Assembly: GCA_009391275.1 (NCBI GenBank)
Contig: VEXF01000029.1
Location: 1 to 19,565, forward strand
DNA: 19,565 nt
Direction of reading: 5' to 3'
From: SAR202 cluster bacterium AD-804-J14_MRT_500m
Lineage (GTDB): Bacteria; Chloroflexota; Dehalococcoidia; UBA3495; GCA-2712585
The position numbers and the translations under genes were made by a program. Of the stretch, positions 8,945 to 16,486 are shown in pieces (position 1 is the stretch's first letter; each line of letters opens with the position of its first letter). Below the pieces are notes generated by a model that searched no databases, was not told the origin of the DNA, and saw only the letters and a list, made by a program, of their open reading frames with translations.

Positions 8945-9266
8945 TTTGGGATTATAACAAGAAAAGACATATTCACAGAACCGAACCCATTAGTGGCACC
9001 CAAAATCAATCTGACGACGAAAAGCAACGATCTGCGATTTACGTTCTTGGAATTATGATATTCTATTCTTCGTTGATGAGTTGTAACACGTTGACAATAA
9101 GCAAGGTATTCCTAGTACAGGTCCCGAATGCGCTGGTGATCAAGTTTTAATCGTGTTTTGGTAAATCCATCCTACATCTAACCGCCACCGATGCGATTCA
9201 AGAACTTCAACTCAGCTTGATCAGGAAACCGATTTTCACTGGATTCTGAAAAATTGGAGAACAATA
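8945..9266. other. Intergenic between divergent transcription units
   Basis: It separates the leftward lipoprotein genes from the rightward dioxygenase cluster. It should hold promoters for both directions. The leftward TATAAT at 8951-8956 is visible. A TTGACA occurs at 9091-9096 but without a good -10 partner. A 71-codon plus-strand frame at 8935-9150 has no family resemblance and overlaps the start of the opposite gene, so I do not call it. Confidence 0.5.
8951..8956 (-). promoter_or_regulatory. -10 box TATAAT placed for a leaderless transcript
   Basis: On the minus strand a perfect TATAAT is followed by 6 bases (CCCAAA) and then the GTG start of the giant lipoprotein gene. Usual -10 to start-site spacing would put transcription start at or within a base of the GTG. 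No -35 match is present at 17 bases (TCTGTG) and no Shine-Dalgarno is visible. Confidence 0.4.
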
Positions 9267-9482
9267 GTGGAATACGGGGCACATCTACCAATCATCGCTT
9301 TAGACAATCGATCAGGCGACGAACTTGTAAACCAGTTACTCTTAGCGTCACCGGAAGCCTGCGCTGAAAAACTAAGCAAGTTGCAATCGGCAGGTGTACA
9401 AAGGGTTTTCTTGTCGCCTTTAACCGATGAAATATTCCAATTGGAAATGTTCCAGAAAAGAGTAGCACCTTTGGTGCTTTAA
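9267..9482 (+). pseudogene. Luciferase-like (F420/flavin-dependent) monooxygenase remnant with internal deletion
   Basis: A 71-residue frame begins at GTG 9267, with TTGGAGAA placed as a Shine-Dalgarno. Residues 1-10 (MEYGAHLPII) look like the N-terminus of a luciferase-like monooxygenase. From about residue 22 on (LVNQLLLASPEACAEKL, then LQSAGVQRVFLSPL and FQKRVAPLV) it looks like the C-terminal end of the same family. Full-length members are around 300 residues, so the central barrel containing the flavin site is missing. This fits an in-frame internal deletion rather than simple truncation. It cannot be an active enzyme. It lies upstream of the dihydrodiol dehydrogenase gene in the same orientation. 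The family call rests on short matches, so it is moderate. Confidence 0.5.
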
Positions 9483-9504
9483 TTGAGGTATGTACCAGAG
9501 ACGT

Positions 9505-9534
9505 TTGACACAATATGATGAGCTTTCATATCCT
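9505..9534 (+). promoter_or_regulatory. Candidate sigma-70-type promoter for the dioxygenase cluster
   Basis: A perfect TTGACA at 9505-9510 is followed after 18 bases by TATCCT (9529-9534), which matches TATAAT at four of six positions. It lies about 45-50 bases upstream of the dihydrodiol dehydrogenase start and downstream of the monooxygenase remnant. This is the best -35/-10 pair I found for this cluster. Confidence 0.4.
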
Positions 9535-9568
9535 TTCGAAATCAACATCTTTGCAGTTAAAACATCCT

Positions 9569-9576
9569 AAGGAGGT
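9569..9576 (+). promoter_or_regulatory. Strong Shine-Dalgarno that points to an ATC start codon
   Basis: AAGGAGGT at 9569-9576 is a near-perfect anti-16S match. It is 6 bases from ATC (9583) but 15 bases from the first standard in-frame start, TTG (9592). Spacing therefore favours ATC, which also gives the family-typical N-terminus MGWLEGK. Confidence 0.75.
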
Positions 9577-9591
9577 GGCGCCATCGGGTGG

Positions 9592-10401
9592 TTGGAAGGC
9601 AAAATCGCACTTGTAACAGGAGGCGGCTCTGGGATAGGTCACGCAGTTGTCGAACGGTACATTGCAGAAGGAGCTAAAGTTGGTGTCATGGATTGGCGTG
9701 CCGATCGATTAGAAGACCTAAAAGTTACATTTGGGAACTCTATTGAAGGCATACCTGGCGATGTTACTAACTTAGCCGATAACAAAAGAGCAGTGGACCA
9801 AACAACCAATGCCTTCGGTCGCCTGGATATCTTTGTTGGTAATGCAGGAATATTCGATAGTAATACGCCCTTTGAGGACTTCCCAGAAGATAAACTGAGC
9901 GCAGCTTTTGACGAACTTTTCGGGGTTAACGTCAAAGGATGTTTATTAGGCGCCAAGGCAGCATTACCAGAGTTGTTAAAGAGCGAAGGGTGCATGATAT
10001 TCACAGCATCCGTCGCAGGATTCAATTCGGCAGGAGGAGGCGCCATGTATACTGCCTCTAAACATGCCGTGGTAGGCTTGATACGAGAATTAGCAGCGGA
10101 ACTGGCTCCTCGAGTTCGTGTTGCAGGTGTCGCGCCGGGCGGAGTAGTGACCGATTTACGCGGACTTGAAACAACGGAACAAAACCAGGTAGGGCAATTC
10201 TCGGCTCCGGATATAGATGAAATCCTAGCCGATCGAACTCCAATGAAGTTCGCAATGCACCCTAAGGATATGGCAGGTGCATACGTGCTATTAGCCTCAA
10301 AAGAATACGGCCTCGGCATTACAGGATCTGTCATAACCGTCGACGGCGGAGCTCTGCTCCGCCAGCCTAGACCACGTCCTGTAGTCAATCCTGGTACGTA
10401 A
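9592..10401 (+). CDS. BphB/HcaB-like cis-dihydrodiol dehydrogenase (short-chain dehydrogenase)
   Basis: 269 residues from TTG, or 272 from ATC at 9583. A classical SDR with TGGGSGIG at 9-16, D34 at the end of beta-2 (suggesting NAD preference), GNAGIF at 83-88, N113, catalytic S140, Y153 and K157. The stretches after these, VGLIRELAAELAP and APGGVVTDLRG, and the DELFGVNVKG segment match biphenyl/phenylpropionate dihydrodiol dehydrogenases closely by memory. Such enzymes oxidise the cis-dihydrodiol made by a ring-hydroxylating dioxygenase to a catechol with NAD. The two dioxygenase alpha genes and the beta gene follow in the same direction, which supports this role. The start is odd: Shine-Dalgarno spacing and the usual MGxLEGK N-terminus both favour the ATC codon. 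The exact aromatic substrate is unknown. Confidence 0.88.
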   Translation: MEGKIALVTGGGSGIGHAVVERYIAEGAKVGVMDWRADRLEDLKVTFGNSIEGIPGDVTNLADNKRAVDQTTNAFGRLDIFVGNAGIFDSNTPFEDFPEDKLSAAFDELFGVNVKGCLLGAKAALPELLKSEGCMIFTASVAGFNSAGGGAMYTASKHAVVGLIRELAAELAPRVRVAGVAPGGVVTDLRGLETTEQNQVGQFSAPDIDEILADRTPMKFAMHPKDMAGAYVLLASKEYGLGITGSVITVDGGALLRQPRPRPVVNPGT

Positions 10402-10492
10402 ATACCAACAAATAATGCCTAACTATTTAGGAAAAATTAAGCCATGATTTTGCTAGAATTCTTGAGCTGCACCCGCAACAAGGAGCTTTGTT

Positions 10493-10956
10493 ATGACCAT
10501 AGATGTTAGCGGGTTAGTTGACGCTGAAAAGGGCCTGATAAGTCGGCGTATCTTTGTCGAAGATGAGATTTATCAGCAGGAACTGGAGAATATCTTTGCC
10601 AGATGCTGGCTGTTCCTCTGTCATGAATCTCAGATCCCTTCACCAGGAGACTTCTTCTCTACCTACATGGGTGAGGATCCTGTTTTAGTTACCCGGGATC
10701 GCCAGGGTAAAATTAACGCTTTCCTGAATGTCTGTCGTCACAGGGGTAACCGAATCTGTCGCGCTGACACCGGTAACGCTTCATCTTTCACGTGTGCCTA
10801 TCACGGCTGGGCATATTCTATCGATGGCAAGCTTGTTTCAGTCCCCAACTTCGAAGACGCCTACCACGGTGAACTCGATCGTAGCCAGTGGGGCCTAGTC
10901 CCTGTAGCACAGATCGGTAGCTACAAGGGACTCATTTTCGCTACTTTTGACCCCGA
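10493..10956 (+). repeat. Near-identical 464-bp block, copy 1 (Rieske domain of alpha copy 1)
   Basis: Positions 10493-10956 match 11871-12334 (offset 1378) with differences only at 10531 (G/T) and 10534 (C/G). Identity begins at the ATG and drops from 10957 onward, where synonymous changes and then clear divergence appear. Confidence 0.95.
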
Positions 10957-11767
10957 CGCTCCCTCCCTGGATGAATACCTTGGTGAAACTAAATGGTACC
11001 TGGACGGAATGTTTGATAGAACCGAAGGCGGTATAGAAATCGTAGGTGGACTTCATAAATGGATAGTACCTTGTAACTGGAAGTTTCCGGCCGAGAATTT
11101 CGCCGGGGACGGTTACCACGTGGGGTGGACCCACGCTTCCGCGATGGCCACGGGGTATACGGCGAACACAGCAGATAGGAAATCATGGCAAGGCCATCTT
11201 ATATCTCCTGGAAATGGCCACGGCATCTCCCTTGTCGGGCCAGACGACGTAACGAACTGGCCTGTATCGGGAATTGCAGAGTATGAGTCCAAGATTCTGC
11301 CAGCAATGAAGAAACGCTTAGGCCCCCGGAGAGAAAAAGTGTCTCCTATTGTGGCAACTATCTTCCCGAATTTCTCTATTCTTCACTCAAATGCGAGAAC
11401 TATGCGAGTATGGCATCCTAAAGGACCCGATCAAATTGAAATATGGGCTTGGACATATGTAGATAAATCTGCTCCAGCTGAAATAAAAGATGCCTTTCGA
11501 CTAGCTACTATGAGAAACTTCAGTCCGGCGGGTTCATTCGAACAAGATGACATGGACAATTGGCAGGAATGTACTCAAACTTCCAAGGGTTTTGTAGCTC
11601 GCAAATATCCAACCAATATCCAAATGGGACTAGGTCACGATGAATATGATCCGGAACTTAACGCATGGTCCAGTGACTTCCGAATGAGCGAATCGAACCA
11701 CAGGCATTTCTATAACCGCTGGTCAAAAATGATAACTGGGCAAAACTGGGATATGCTTCAGGATTGA
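10493..11767 (+). CDS. Rieske ring-hydroxylating dioxygenase alpha subunit, copy 1
   Basis: 424 residues. The N-terminal Rieske domain binds a [2Fe-2S] cluster through C81-x-H83 and C101-x-x-H104 (CRH and CAYH motifs). The catalytic domain has the mononuclear iron site: D206 as bridging Asp, H209 and H214 in [10 protein letters not shown], and an Asp in QDDMDNW (351-357). It should add both atoms of O2 to an aromatic ring, giving a cis-dihydrodiol. ATG at 10493 follows AAGGAG by 7 bases; the gap from the SDR gene is 91 bases. The first 464 bp are almost identical to copy 2 (2 differences; K13 versus N13), while residues 171-424 are only roughly half identical. No ferredoxin or reductase gene is present in the window. 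It probably pairs with the single beta subunit encoded after copy 2. Confidence 0.93.
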   Translation: MTIDVSGLVDAEKGLISRRIFVEDEIYQQELENIFARCWLFLCHESQIPSPGDFFSTYMGEDPVLVTRDRQGKINAFLNVCRHRGNRICRADTGNASSFTCAYHGWAYSIDGKLVSVPNFEDAYHGELDRSQWGLVPVAQIGSYKGLIFATFDPDAPSLDEYLGETKWYLDGMFDRTEGGIEIVGGLHKWIVPCNWKFPAENFAGDGYHVGWTHASAMATGYTANTADRKSWQGHLISPGNGHGISLVGPDDVTNWPVSGIAEYESKILPAMKKRLGPRREKVSPIVATIFPNFSILHSNARTMRVWHPKGPDQIEIWAWTYVDKSAPAEIKDAFRLATMRNFSPAGSFEQDDMDNWQECTQTSKGFVARKYPTNIQMGLGHDEYDPELNAWSSDFRMSESNHRHFYNRWSKMITGQNWDMLQD

Positions 11768-11870
11768 ACACAGAAAAGAATACGTCAGGCACCCACCCCT
11801 GCAGTGGGATACATTTGCAAACCAGCTTGGCGTTCCACATATCCTATATTGTTTATATTAGAGGGATAAA

Positions 11871-12334
11871 ATGACCATAGATGTTAGCGGGTTAGTTGAC
11901 GCTGAAAATGGGCTGATAAGTCGGCGTATCTTTGTCGAAGATGAGATTTATCAGCAGGAACTGGAGAATATCTTTGCCAGATGCTGGCTGTTCCTCTGTC
12001 ATGAATCTCAGATCCCTTCACCAGGAGACTTCTTCTCTACCTACATGGGTGAGGATCCTGTTTTAGTTACCCGGGATCGCCAGGGTAAAATTAACGCTTT
12101 CCTGAATGTCTGTCGTCACAGGGGTAACCGAATCTGTCGCGCTGACACCGGTAACGCTTCATCTTTCACGTGTGCCTATCACGGCTGGGCATATTCTATC
12201 GATGGCAAGCTTGTTTCAGTCCCCAACTTCGAAGACGCCTACCACGGTGAACTCGATCGTAGCCAGTGGGGCCTAGTCCCTGTAGCACAGATCGGTAGCT
12301 ACAAGGGACTCATTTTCGCTACTTTTGACCCCGA
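11871..12334 (+). repeat. Near-identical 464-bp block, copy 2 (Rieske domain of alpha copy 2)
   Basis: Partner of 10493-10956 in direct orientation. It covers the start codon through about residue 155, which is the whole Rieske [2Fe-2S] domain. Downstream the two genes are homologous but strongly diverged, which fits a gene-conversion tract rather than a simple recent duplication. Confidence 0.95.
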
Positions 12335-13169
12335 TGCTCCTTCCCTGGACGAATACCTCGGTGAAACTAAATGGTACCTGGACGTGTTTTTTGACAGGAG
12401 AGAGGGCGGTGTAGAAGTCATTGGCGGTATGCACAAGTGGATAGTACCTTGTAACTGGAAGCTTCCGGCTGAGAATTTCGCCGGGGATGCGTATCACGCA
12501 GGCTGGAACCATATATCGGCTGTGACTTCAGGGTTCAGCAATGCCACAGGAGCCCTAAAAGACGCTCCCGGCTGGTTGCTCTCACCTGGCAACGGACATG
12601 GAATCGTTGCCACAGGTCCTAACATTTTCCCAGATCCACCAGTAAGCGCCATATTGGATTACGAGAGGAAAATTCGCCCCGAAGTCCTACAACGTCTAGG
12701 ACCTCGATTAGAGCAGGTGACTCCACAGGTAGGTACTATTTTCCCGAATTTTTCGATGATCAGGGGTACATCCAGATCGCTACGCATCTGGCAACCTCAC
12801 GGCCCAAATGAAATAGAGGTTTGGGCTGGAATATTTGTAGATTCAGCCGCCCCACAGGAAATAAAAGATTCGTTTAGGATCTGGGGGCTCAGAAGTTTTG
12901 GTCCTGGTGGGACGCTGGAACAAGACGATATAGACAATTGGCAGGAATGCACCACCACTGGAAGAGGGGTGGTCTCTCGAAAGTATCCTTTGAATATGCA
13001 GATGGGCCTGGGTTACGACAGCTATGATGATGACCTGAAAGCATGGTCAAGTAACGCCCGATTTAGTGATAGCAACCATAGACGATTTTATGGAAGATGG
13101 GCTGATCTAATGGCCCCTAAAAGCTGGCCAGAACTTCAGGAAAGTGGGACGTATAACGTTAAGGTGTGA
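11871..13169 (+). CDS. Rieske ring-hydroxylating dioxygenase alpha subunit, copy 2
   Basis: 432 residues, aligning without gaps to copy 1 and ending with an 8-residue tail. Rieske ligands are C81, H83, C101 and H104. The iron site is D206, H209 and H214 in [10 protein letters not shown], plus an Asp in QDDIDNW (351-357). Residues near the active site differ from copy 1 (for example HISAVTSGF against HASAMATGY), so substrate range probably differs. ATG at 11871 follows GAGGG by 5 bases. The 103-base gap after copy 1 contains an AT-rich TATATT and a small CCCAC/GTGGG hairpin. The stop codon overlaps the start of the beta-subunit gene, which implies translational coupling. The upstream non-coding sequences of the two copies are not alike, so the near-identical block starts at the ATG. 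Confidence 0.93.
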   Translation: MTIDVSGLVDAENGLISRRIFVEDEIYQQELENIFARCWLFLCHESQIPSPGDFFSTYMGEDPVLVTRDRQGKINAFLNVCRHRGNRICRADTGNASSFTCAYHGWAYSIDGKLVSVPNFEDAYHGELDRSQWGLVPVAQIGSYKGLIFATFDPDAPSLDEYLGETKWYLDVFFDRREGGVEVIGGMHKWIVPCNWKLPAENFAGDAYHAGWNHISAVTSGFSNATGALKDAPGWLLSPGNGHGIVATGPNIFPDPPVSAILDYERKIRPEVLQRLGPRLEQVTPQVGTIFPNFSMIRGTSRSLRIWQPHGPNEIEVWAGIFVDSAAPQEIKDSFRIWGLRSFGPGGTLEQDDIDNWQECTTTGRGVVSRKYPLNMQMGLGYDSYDDDLKAWSSNARFSDSNHRRFYGRWADLMAPKSWPELQESGTYNVKV

Positions 13170-13714
13170 TGAATAACGAACAACTGATAAGCGAAATCGA
13201 ACAGTTCCTATTTCAAGAAGCTCGCCTACTAGACAACAAACAGTTTAGGGAATGGATTGAGTTGTTCACTGACGACGCAAGATATTGGATGCCAGTCCGA
13301 TCTAACAAATATCCAAAGAATAGTAAGGCTATCTCCATACTAGACGGAAGCCGGTATGAAGAAGATGAGCTATCCAAAGAAGGCGAACTAGCTATTCTTG
13401 ATGAGACAAAAGAAACTCTATCGATGCGAATCACACGTTTAGAGACCGGTATGGCCTGGGCAGAAGACCCACCGTCCAGAACACGCCACATGATATCAAA
13501 CGTTGAAGTTGAAGAACTGATAGAAGAGACAGAATTGAAAGTGTATTCCAATTTCCTCGTATACAGGAACCGAGGAGAACGGGAGCAGGACTTTTTTGTA
13601 GGCTCAAGAGAAGACACGATCCGCAAAACAGACGGTCAGTGGAAAATAGCTTACCGGAAGGTAGTCCTTGATCAAAATGTTTTACTGGCAAAAAACGTCA
13701 GCATATTTTTCTGA
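13166..13714 (+). CDS. Ring-hydroxylating dioxygenase beta subunit
   Basis: About 182 residues, the normal size for the small subunit of biphenyl/phenylpropionate-type dioxygenases (BphE/HcaF family, NTF2-like fold). Typical features are the N-terminal [19 protein letters not shown] helix, [21 protein letters not shown] and a C-terminal [15 protein letters not shown]. The subunit is structural and forms the alpha3-beta3 hexamer with alpha subunits. It has no metal site of its own. The start is either GTG 13166 (overlapping the preceding stop by 4 bases) or ATG 13169 (overlap of 1 base, TGATG). Both mean translational coupling to alpha copy 2. It is the only beta gene in the window although there are two alpha genes, so it may serve both. 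Confidence 0.93.
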   Translation: MMNNEQLISEIEQFLFQEARLLDNKQFREWIELFTDDARYWMPVRSNKYPKNSKAISILDGSRYEEDELSKEGELAILDETKETLSMRITRLETGMAWAEDPPSRTRHMISNVEVEELIEETELKVYSNFLVYRNRGEREQDFFVGSREDTIRKTDGQWKIAYRKVVLDQNVLLAKNVSIFF

Positions 13715-13826
13715 AGTGCTTTAAGTCACAATAAGCATATTGACACGCTCCCGAATCTCCTTCTGAACAACGAGAAGTGGATACCAACGTAAATAGGGCC
13801 AGCATCATAGTACGACGAGGTGAGAC

Positions 13827-14498
13827 ATGGCGACCAAGAAAGGAAAGGGAATCTATCTGGTATGGGCGGACGTCCCAGCAGATATGGAAGACGATTTCAA
13901 CATGTGGTACAACGAAGAACATTTGGCAGAACTATTGGCCATTCGAGGTGTTCTAAGTGCGGCACGGTACGTGTCAGTAAGCGGCACCCCCAAATATTTG
14001 TCGGCATATGAATTGGCAAGCGCTGAAGTGAGAGATACACCTGAGTACAAAAAACATCTAATAGAACCTACGGAATGGTCAAAGAAGATCAACCTTGGTT
14101 CCAGGGCAACAAGAATCATACAAAACAATTACACTCAGATTTTCCCTCAAGAAGTAGACTCCGAAGTCGCAGCAAGCGGGATGGCCCCCTTCCTTCAGAT
14201 CGGACGACTCAGCATCACCAAAGATCAGGAGAAAGAATTCAACGAGTTCTACAACACCGTCTACGCCCCTAATTATGCACAAGTGCCGGGGTGCATAAGA
14301 TTCCGACGATATACATTACACGAAGGACCCGGACCGAAATATGCGACCGTGTACGAGTTAGAAAACGAAAGAGTATCCCAGATACCCGAATGGTTTGAAG
14401 CGCGTGCAAAGTCAGGCGGATACCTAGGTGATATATTCCCCGGTATGGGTCATGATGATGGTTCTCCGGGAGTCTACAAGAAAATATTTGAACTATAG
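13827..14498 (+). CDS. Tandem dimeric alpha/beta-barrel (EthD/ferredoxin-like fold) protein
   Basis: 223 residues made of two similar halves. The first (about 8-100) has WADVPADMEDDFNMWYNEEH followed by LAIRGVLSAARYV and YLSAYEL. The second (about 118-215) has GRLSITKDQEKEFNEFYNTV followed by VPGCIRFRRYT and YATVYEL. This repeat is the pattern of dimeric alpha/beta-barrel proteins (EthD, stress-responsive and monooxygenase-like), here duplicated in one chain. ATG at 13827 follows GAGGTGAG. It lies 112 bases after the beta-subunit gene on the same strand, at the end of the cluster. Small proteins of this fold are frequent in aromatic and quinone metabolism, where some are enzymes and some are accessory, but no catalytic residue can be assigned here. 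The function is unknown. Confidence 0.75.
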   Translation: MATKKGKGIYLVWADVPADMEDDFNMWYNEEHLAELLAIRGVLSAARYVSVSGTPKYLSAYELASAEVRDTPEYKKHLIEPTEWSKKINLGSRATRIIQNNYTQIFPQEVDSEVAASGMAPFLQIGRLSITKDQEKEFNEFYNTVYAPNYAQVPGCIRFRRYTLHEGPGPKYATVYELENERVSQIPEWFEARAKSGGYLGDIFPGMGHDDGSPGVYKKIFEL

Positions 14499-14512
14499 GT
14501 TAACAATCTATT

Positions 14513-14606
14513 TACGTGCACTTACGCTCTCATCTTCCTAGAATCCCATGCTAGATTGTAATGAGATCACTAGTGTCTCCTGACAAGATTAGTAGAAGTG
14601 CACGTA
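14513..14606. repeat. Nested inverted repeats upstream of tRNA-Leu
   Basis: An 11-bp perfect inverted repeat (TACGTGCACTT at 14513-14523, AAGTGCACGTA at 14596-14606) encloses TCTCAT/ATGAGA (14528-14533, 14561-14566) and CTAG/CTAG (14538-14541, 14551-14554). The right arm sits just before the TATAAA box of the tRNA gene. It could fold as one long hairpin or be a pair of protein sites. Confidence 0.4.
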
Positions 14607-14614
14607 CAGTGGGG

Positions 14615-14620
14615 TATAAA
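14615..14620 (+). promoter_or_regulatory. -10-like box of the tRNA-Leu gene
   Basis: TATAAA at 14615-14620 lies 10 bases before the first base of the tRNA, which suits a short 5' leader. The -35 hexamer at 17 bases is a poor match, and the right arm of the inverted repeat lies in the spacer. Confidence 0.35.
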
Positions 14621-14630
14621 ATTAAATCGT

Positions 14631-14716
14631 GCCGAAGTGGCGGAATGGTAGACGCGCCGGTCTCAAAAACCGGTGGGGGTGACCCCGTGTCAGTTCGACT
14701 CTGACCTTCGGCACCA
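14631..14716 (+). tRNA. tRNA-Leu (anticodon CAA), with encoded CCA
   Basis: The 7-bp acceptor stem pairs GCCGAAG (14631-14637) with CTTCGGC (14706-14712), followed by discriminator A and an encoded CCA. The anticodon stem CCGGT/ACCGG encloses a 7-base loop CTCAAAA with anticodon CAA at 14664-14666. A long variable arm (GGGGG-TGA-CCCC type) marks a class II tRNA, and the T arm contains GTTCGACTC. CAA in a class II tRNA with this acceptor indicates leucine and reads UUG. Confidence 0.95.
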
Positions 14717-14972
14717 CTTATCTCTGTGTGACACTGGATTATAGGATTCCTTTTCCAAGTCTTCAATCGTTAACATGTTTTGGATCATGCTAGTGAACGA
14801 TTGCAGACTCAAAGCGTGCAACGTAAGCATTACATCCTCCAGTTTGTAGGTTATGGCGTCGGCGCTTAAGCGCAGAAAGTAAGTGATGACCTAGACGCTA
14901 GATATAGAGCGCACTCAGAATACAACGCGTCTAGACAATAGAATCCCATCAGCCTCCACTCGTTAGATATGG

Positions 14973-16235
14973 ATGCACCTAGTGACTAACAGAAATAGTT
15001 CCAACGGCCGTAACGCTATCATTTCGTGGGCTTTATATGATCTGGCTAACACAATCTTTTTTCTGAACATTGTGTCCATTCATTTTGGCGTATGGGTGGT
15101 GAATGATATGGGTGCTAGTGACTCTATTTATGGATACGCCAATATAGCTTCAATGCTACTAGTCATCGGTACTGCAACAATGCTAGGTGCTGTATCTGAT
15201 CACTCTGGCCGTCGGATCCCTTTTTTGATGACTACTACTTTTTGTTGCGTATTTTTGACTATGTTGTTAGGCGTAGGTGGTCTTTTCACATCCCTGGTTA
15301 TATTTGTAGGCGCCAACTACATGTTCCAGTCGGGCCTTATATTTTATGACGCTCTACTCCCAACCGTGGCACCAAAACAGGATCGCGGGAAAATCGGGAG
15401 CTTTGGCGTAGGTGTAGGATACATCGGCTCCCTGATAGGAGCTGGCACGGGAATCTTACTAATAGACTCTATCGGCCACACGGGAATGTTTAAAGTCTCT
15501 GCTCTGCTGTTCCTAGTTTTTTCGATTCCATGTTTTATCTTTATAAAGGAATGTGGTTCGAAGGATTTAGGGTTTAGATACAAAGTCATAAGTGGTTCTA
15601 TCACCCAGTTGGTCAAAACACTGGCCAAGACGAGAGAATATCCGGGATTATCCCGTTTCTTATTCGGTCGGGTATTCTACGCTGACGTAGTCAATACTTT
15701 GATCATATTTATTGGTATCTACGTTACCAACGAGCTAGGTTTCACAAACGCTGAACTCCAGCTTGTTTTGTTGGTGGCCATTATTTCATCCATCCTAGGG
15801 GCATTCATCTGGGCGTTTGTAGTGGATTCACTAGGCCCTAAAAGAACCCTAAACCTAGTTTTGTACCTATGGGTCATTGTACTTGGAGGACTAGCTGCCG
15901 TCCCCCTTTTAAGTCTCGACAGTAGCATCCTGTGGGTCAGTGCTTCTTTGGCTGGCATCGCCATGGGCGGCATATGGTGTGCAGATCGGCCTTACCTGTT
16001 GCGCCTAGTACCACCGGAACACGTCGGTGAATTCTTTGGTATTTATAGTATAGTAGGCCGCTTTGCAAGCGTCATCGGCCCTCTTGTGTGGATTATGGTT
16101 GCTGATACTCTAGGTCTTGGTAGGCCAATCGCAGTGTTGACTTTGGTTATCTTCATAATGATCTCCTATGTGATTCTCCAAGGGGTCGACGACAAACCAC
16201 GCATATGGACCTTGAATTCATCAAACACTCAGTAA
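14973..16235 (+). CDS. MFS transporter, UMF1/Atg22-like
   Basis: 420 residues with about twelve hydrophobic segments and a basic N-terminus. The first segment begins ISWALYDLANTIFF (17-30), the YDLAN signature of UMF1/Atg22-like MFS proteins. Motif A follows between helices 2 and 3 as LGAVSDHSGRRIPF (71-84). A longer cytoplasmic loop near 193-228 separates the two halves. It sits in the cytoplasmic membrane as a secondary transporter; the substrate cannot be inferred. The start is uncertain: ATG 14973 has no Shine-Dalgarno, and GTG 14982 is a nearby alternative in frame. It follows tRNA-Leu after a 256-base gap, and a hairpin 17 bases past its stop may end its transcript. Confidence 0.85.
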   Translation: MHLVTNRNSSNGRNAIISWALYDLANTIFFLNIVSIHFGVWVVNDMGASDSIYGYANIASMLLVIGTATMLGAVSDHSGRRIPFLMTTTFCCVFLTMLLGVGGLFTSLVIFVGANYMFQSGLIFYDALLPTVAPKQDRGKIGSFGVGVGYIGSLIGAGTGILLIDSIGHTGMFKVSALLFLVFSIPCFIFIKECGSKDLGFRYKVISGSITQLVKTLAKTREYPGLSRFLFGRVFYADVVNTLIIFIGIYVTNELGFTNAELQLVLLVAIISSILGAFIWAFVVDSLGPKRTLNLVLYLWVIVLGGLAAVPLLSLDSSILWVSASLAGIAMGGIWCADRPYLLRLVPPEHVGEFFGIYSIVGRFASVIGPLVWIMVADTLGLGRPIAVLTLVIFIMISYVILQGVDDKPRIWTLNSSNTQ

Positions 16236-16252
16236 TCTAGGTCATCCTGGTT

Positions 16253-16272
16253 GCTGCTCTCTTTTCAGCAGC
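16253..16272 (+). terminator. Possible terminator hairpin after the first MFS gene
   Basis: GCTGCT (16253-16258) pairs with AGCAGC (16267-16272) around an 8-base pyrimidine loop, extended by TT/GA outside with one wobble. It starts 17 bases past the MFS stop codon. There is no U-tract after the stem, so intrinsic termination is doubtful. Confidence 0.3.
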
Positions 16273-16486
16273 GACATATTATTAGGGATGCCGACGATTG
16301 TGAAACGAGGGCATTCGCATCAATAAAAACACCTAGGATCAGGTTGGCATAGTAGGTACAATAGGAACATATCGCCCTTATAGGTACTGCTGATACTGCG
16401 TGCATGCTCGTTGGCATTAATGCCTCACCGGTTGAAGCGACAGAGCCCTATATTCATATGCTCTTAAGGAATCTCAGATTTAGTGA

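Noticed and set aside
8422..8957. Several open frames on both strands over the proline-rich region
   Set aside because: They are shadows caused by the low-complexity, C/G-rich repeats of the giant lipoprotein gene.
9639..10388. 249-codon open frame on the minus strand
   Set aside because: It lies entirely opposite the dihydrodiol dehydrogenase gene, whose motifs are clear. Its own sequence is Ser/Pro/Thr-rich antisense-like, with no family pattern.
13213..13626. 137-codon minus-strand frame
   Set aside because: Antisense to the well-supported dioxygenase beta subunit; Ser-rich shadow.
14631..14716. tRNA-Leu as an integration site for a mobile island
   Set aside because: No integrase, no repeated tRNA 3' end and no other mobility gene found in the window.
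14862..14873. Perfect 12-bp palindrome GCGCTTAAGCGC upstream of the first MFS gene, and an 8-bp inverted repeat CTAGACGC/GCGTCTAG at 14891-14934
   Set aside because: Several perfect 12-bp palindromes are expected by chance in 19.5 kb; no other evidence of an operator.
16413..16424. Perfect 12-bp palindrome GGCATTAATGCC before the second MFS gene
   Set aside because: Expected by chance at this window length; position alone does not support a regulatory call.
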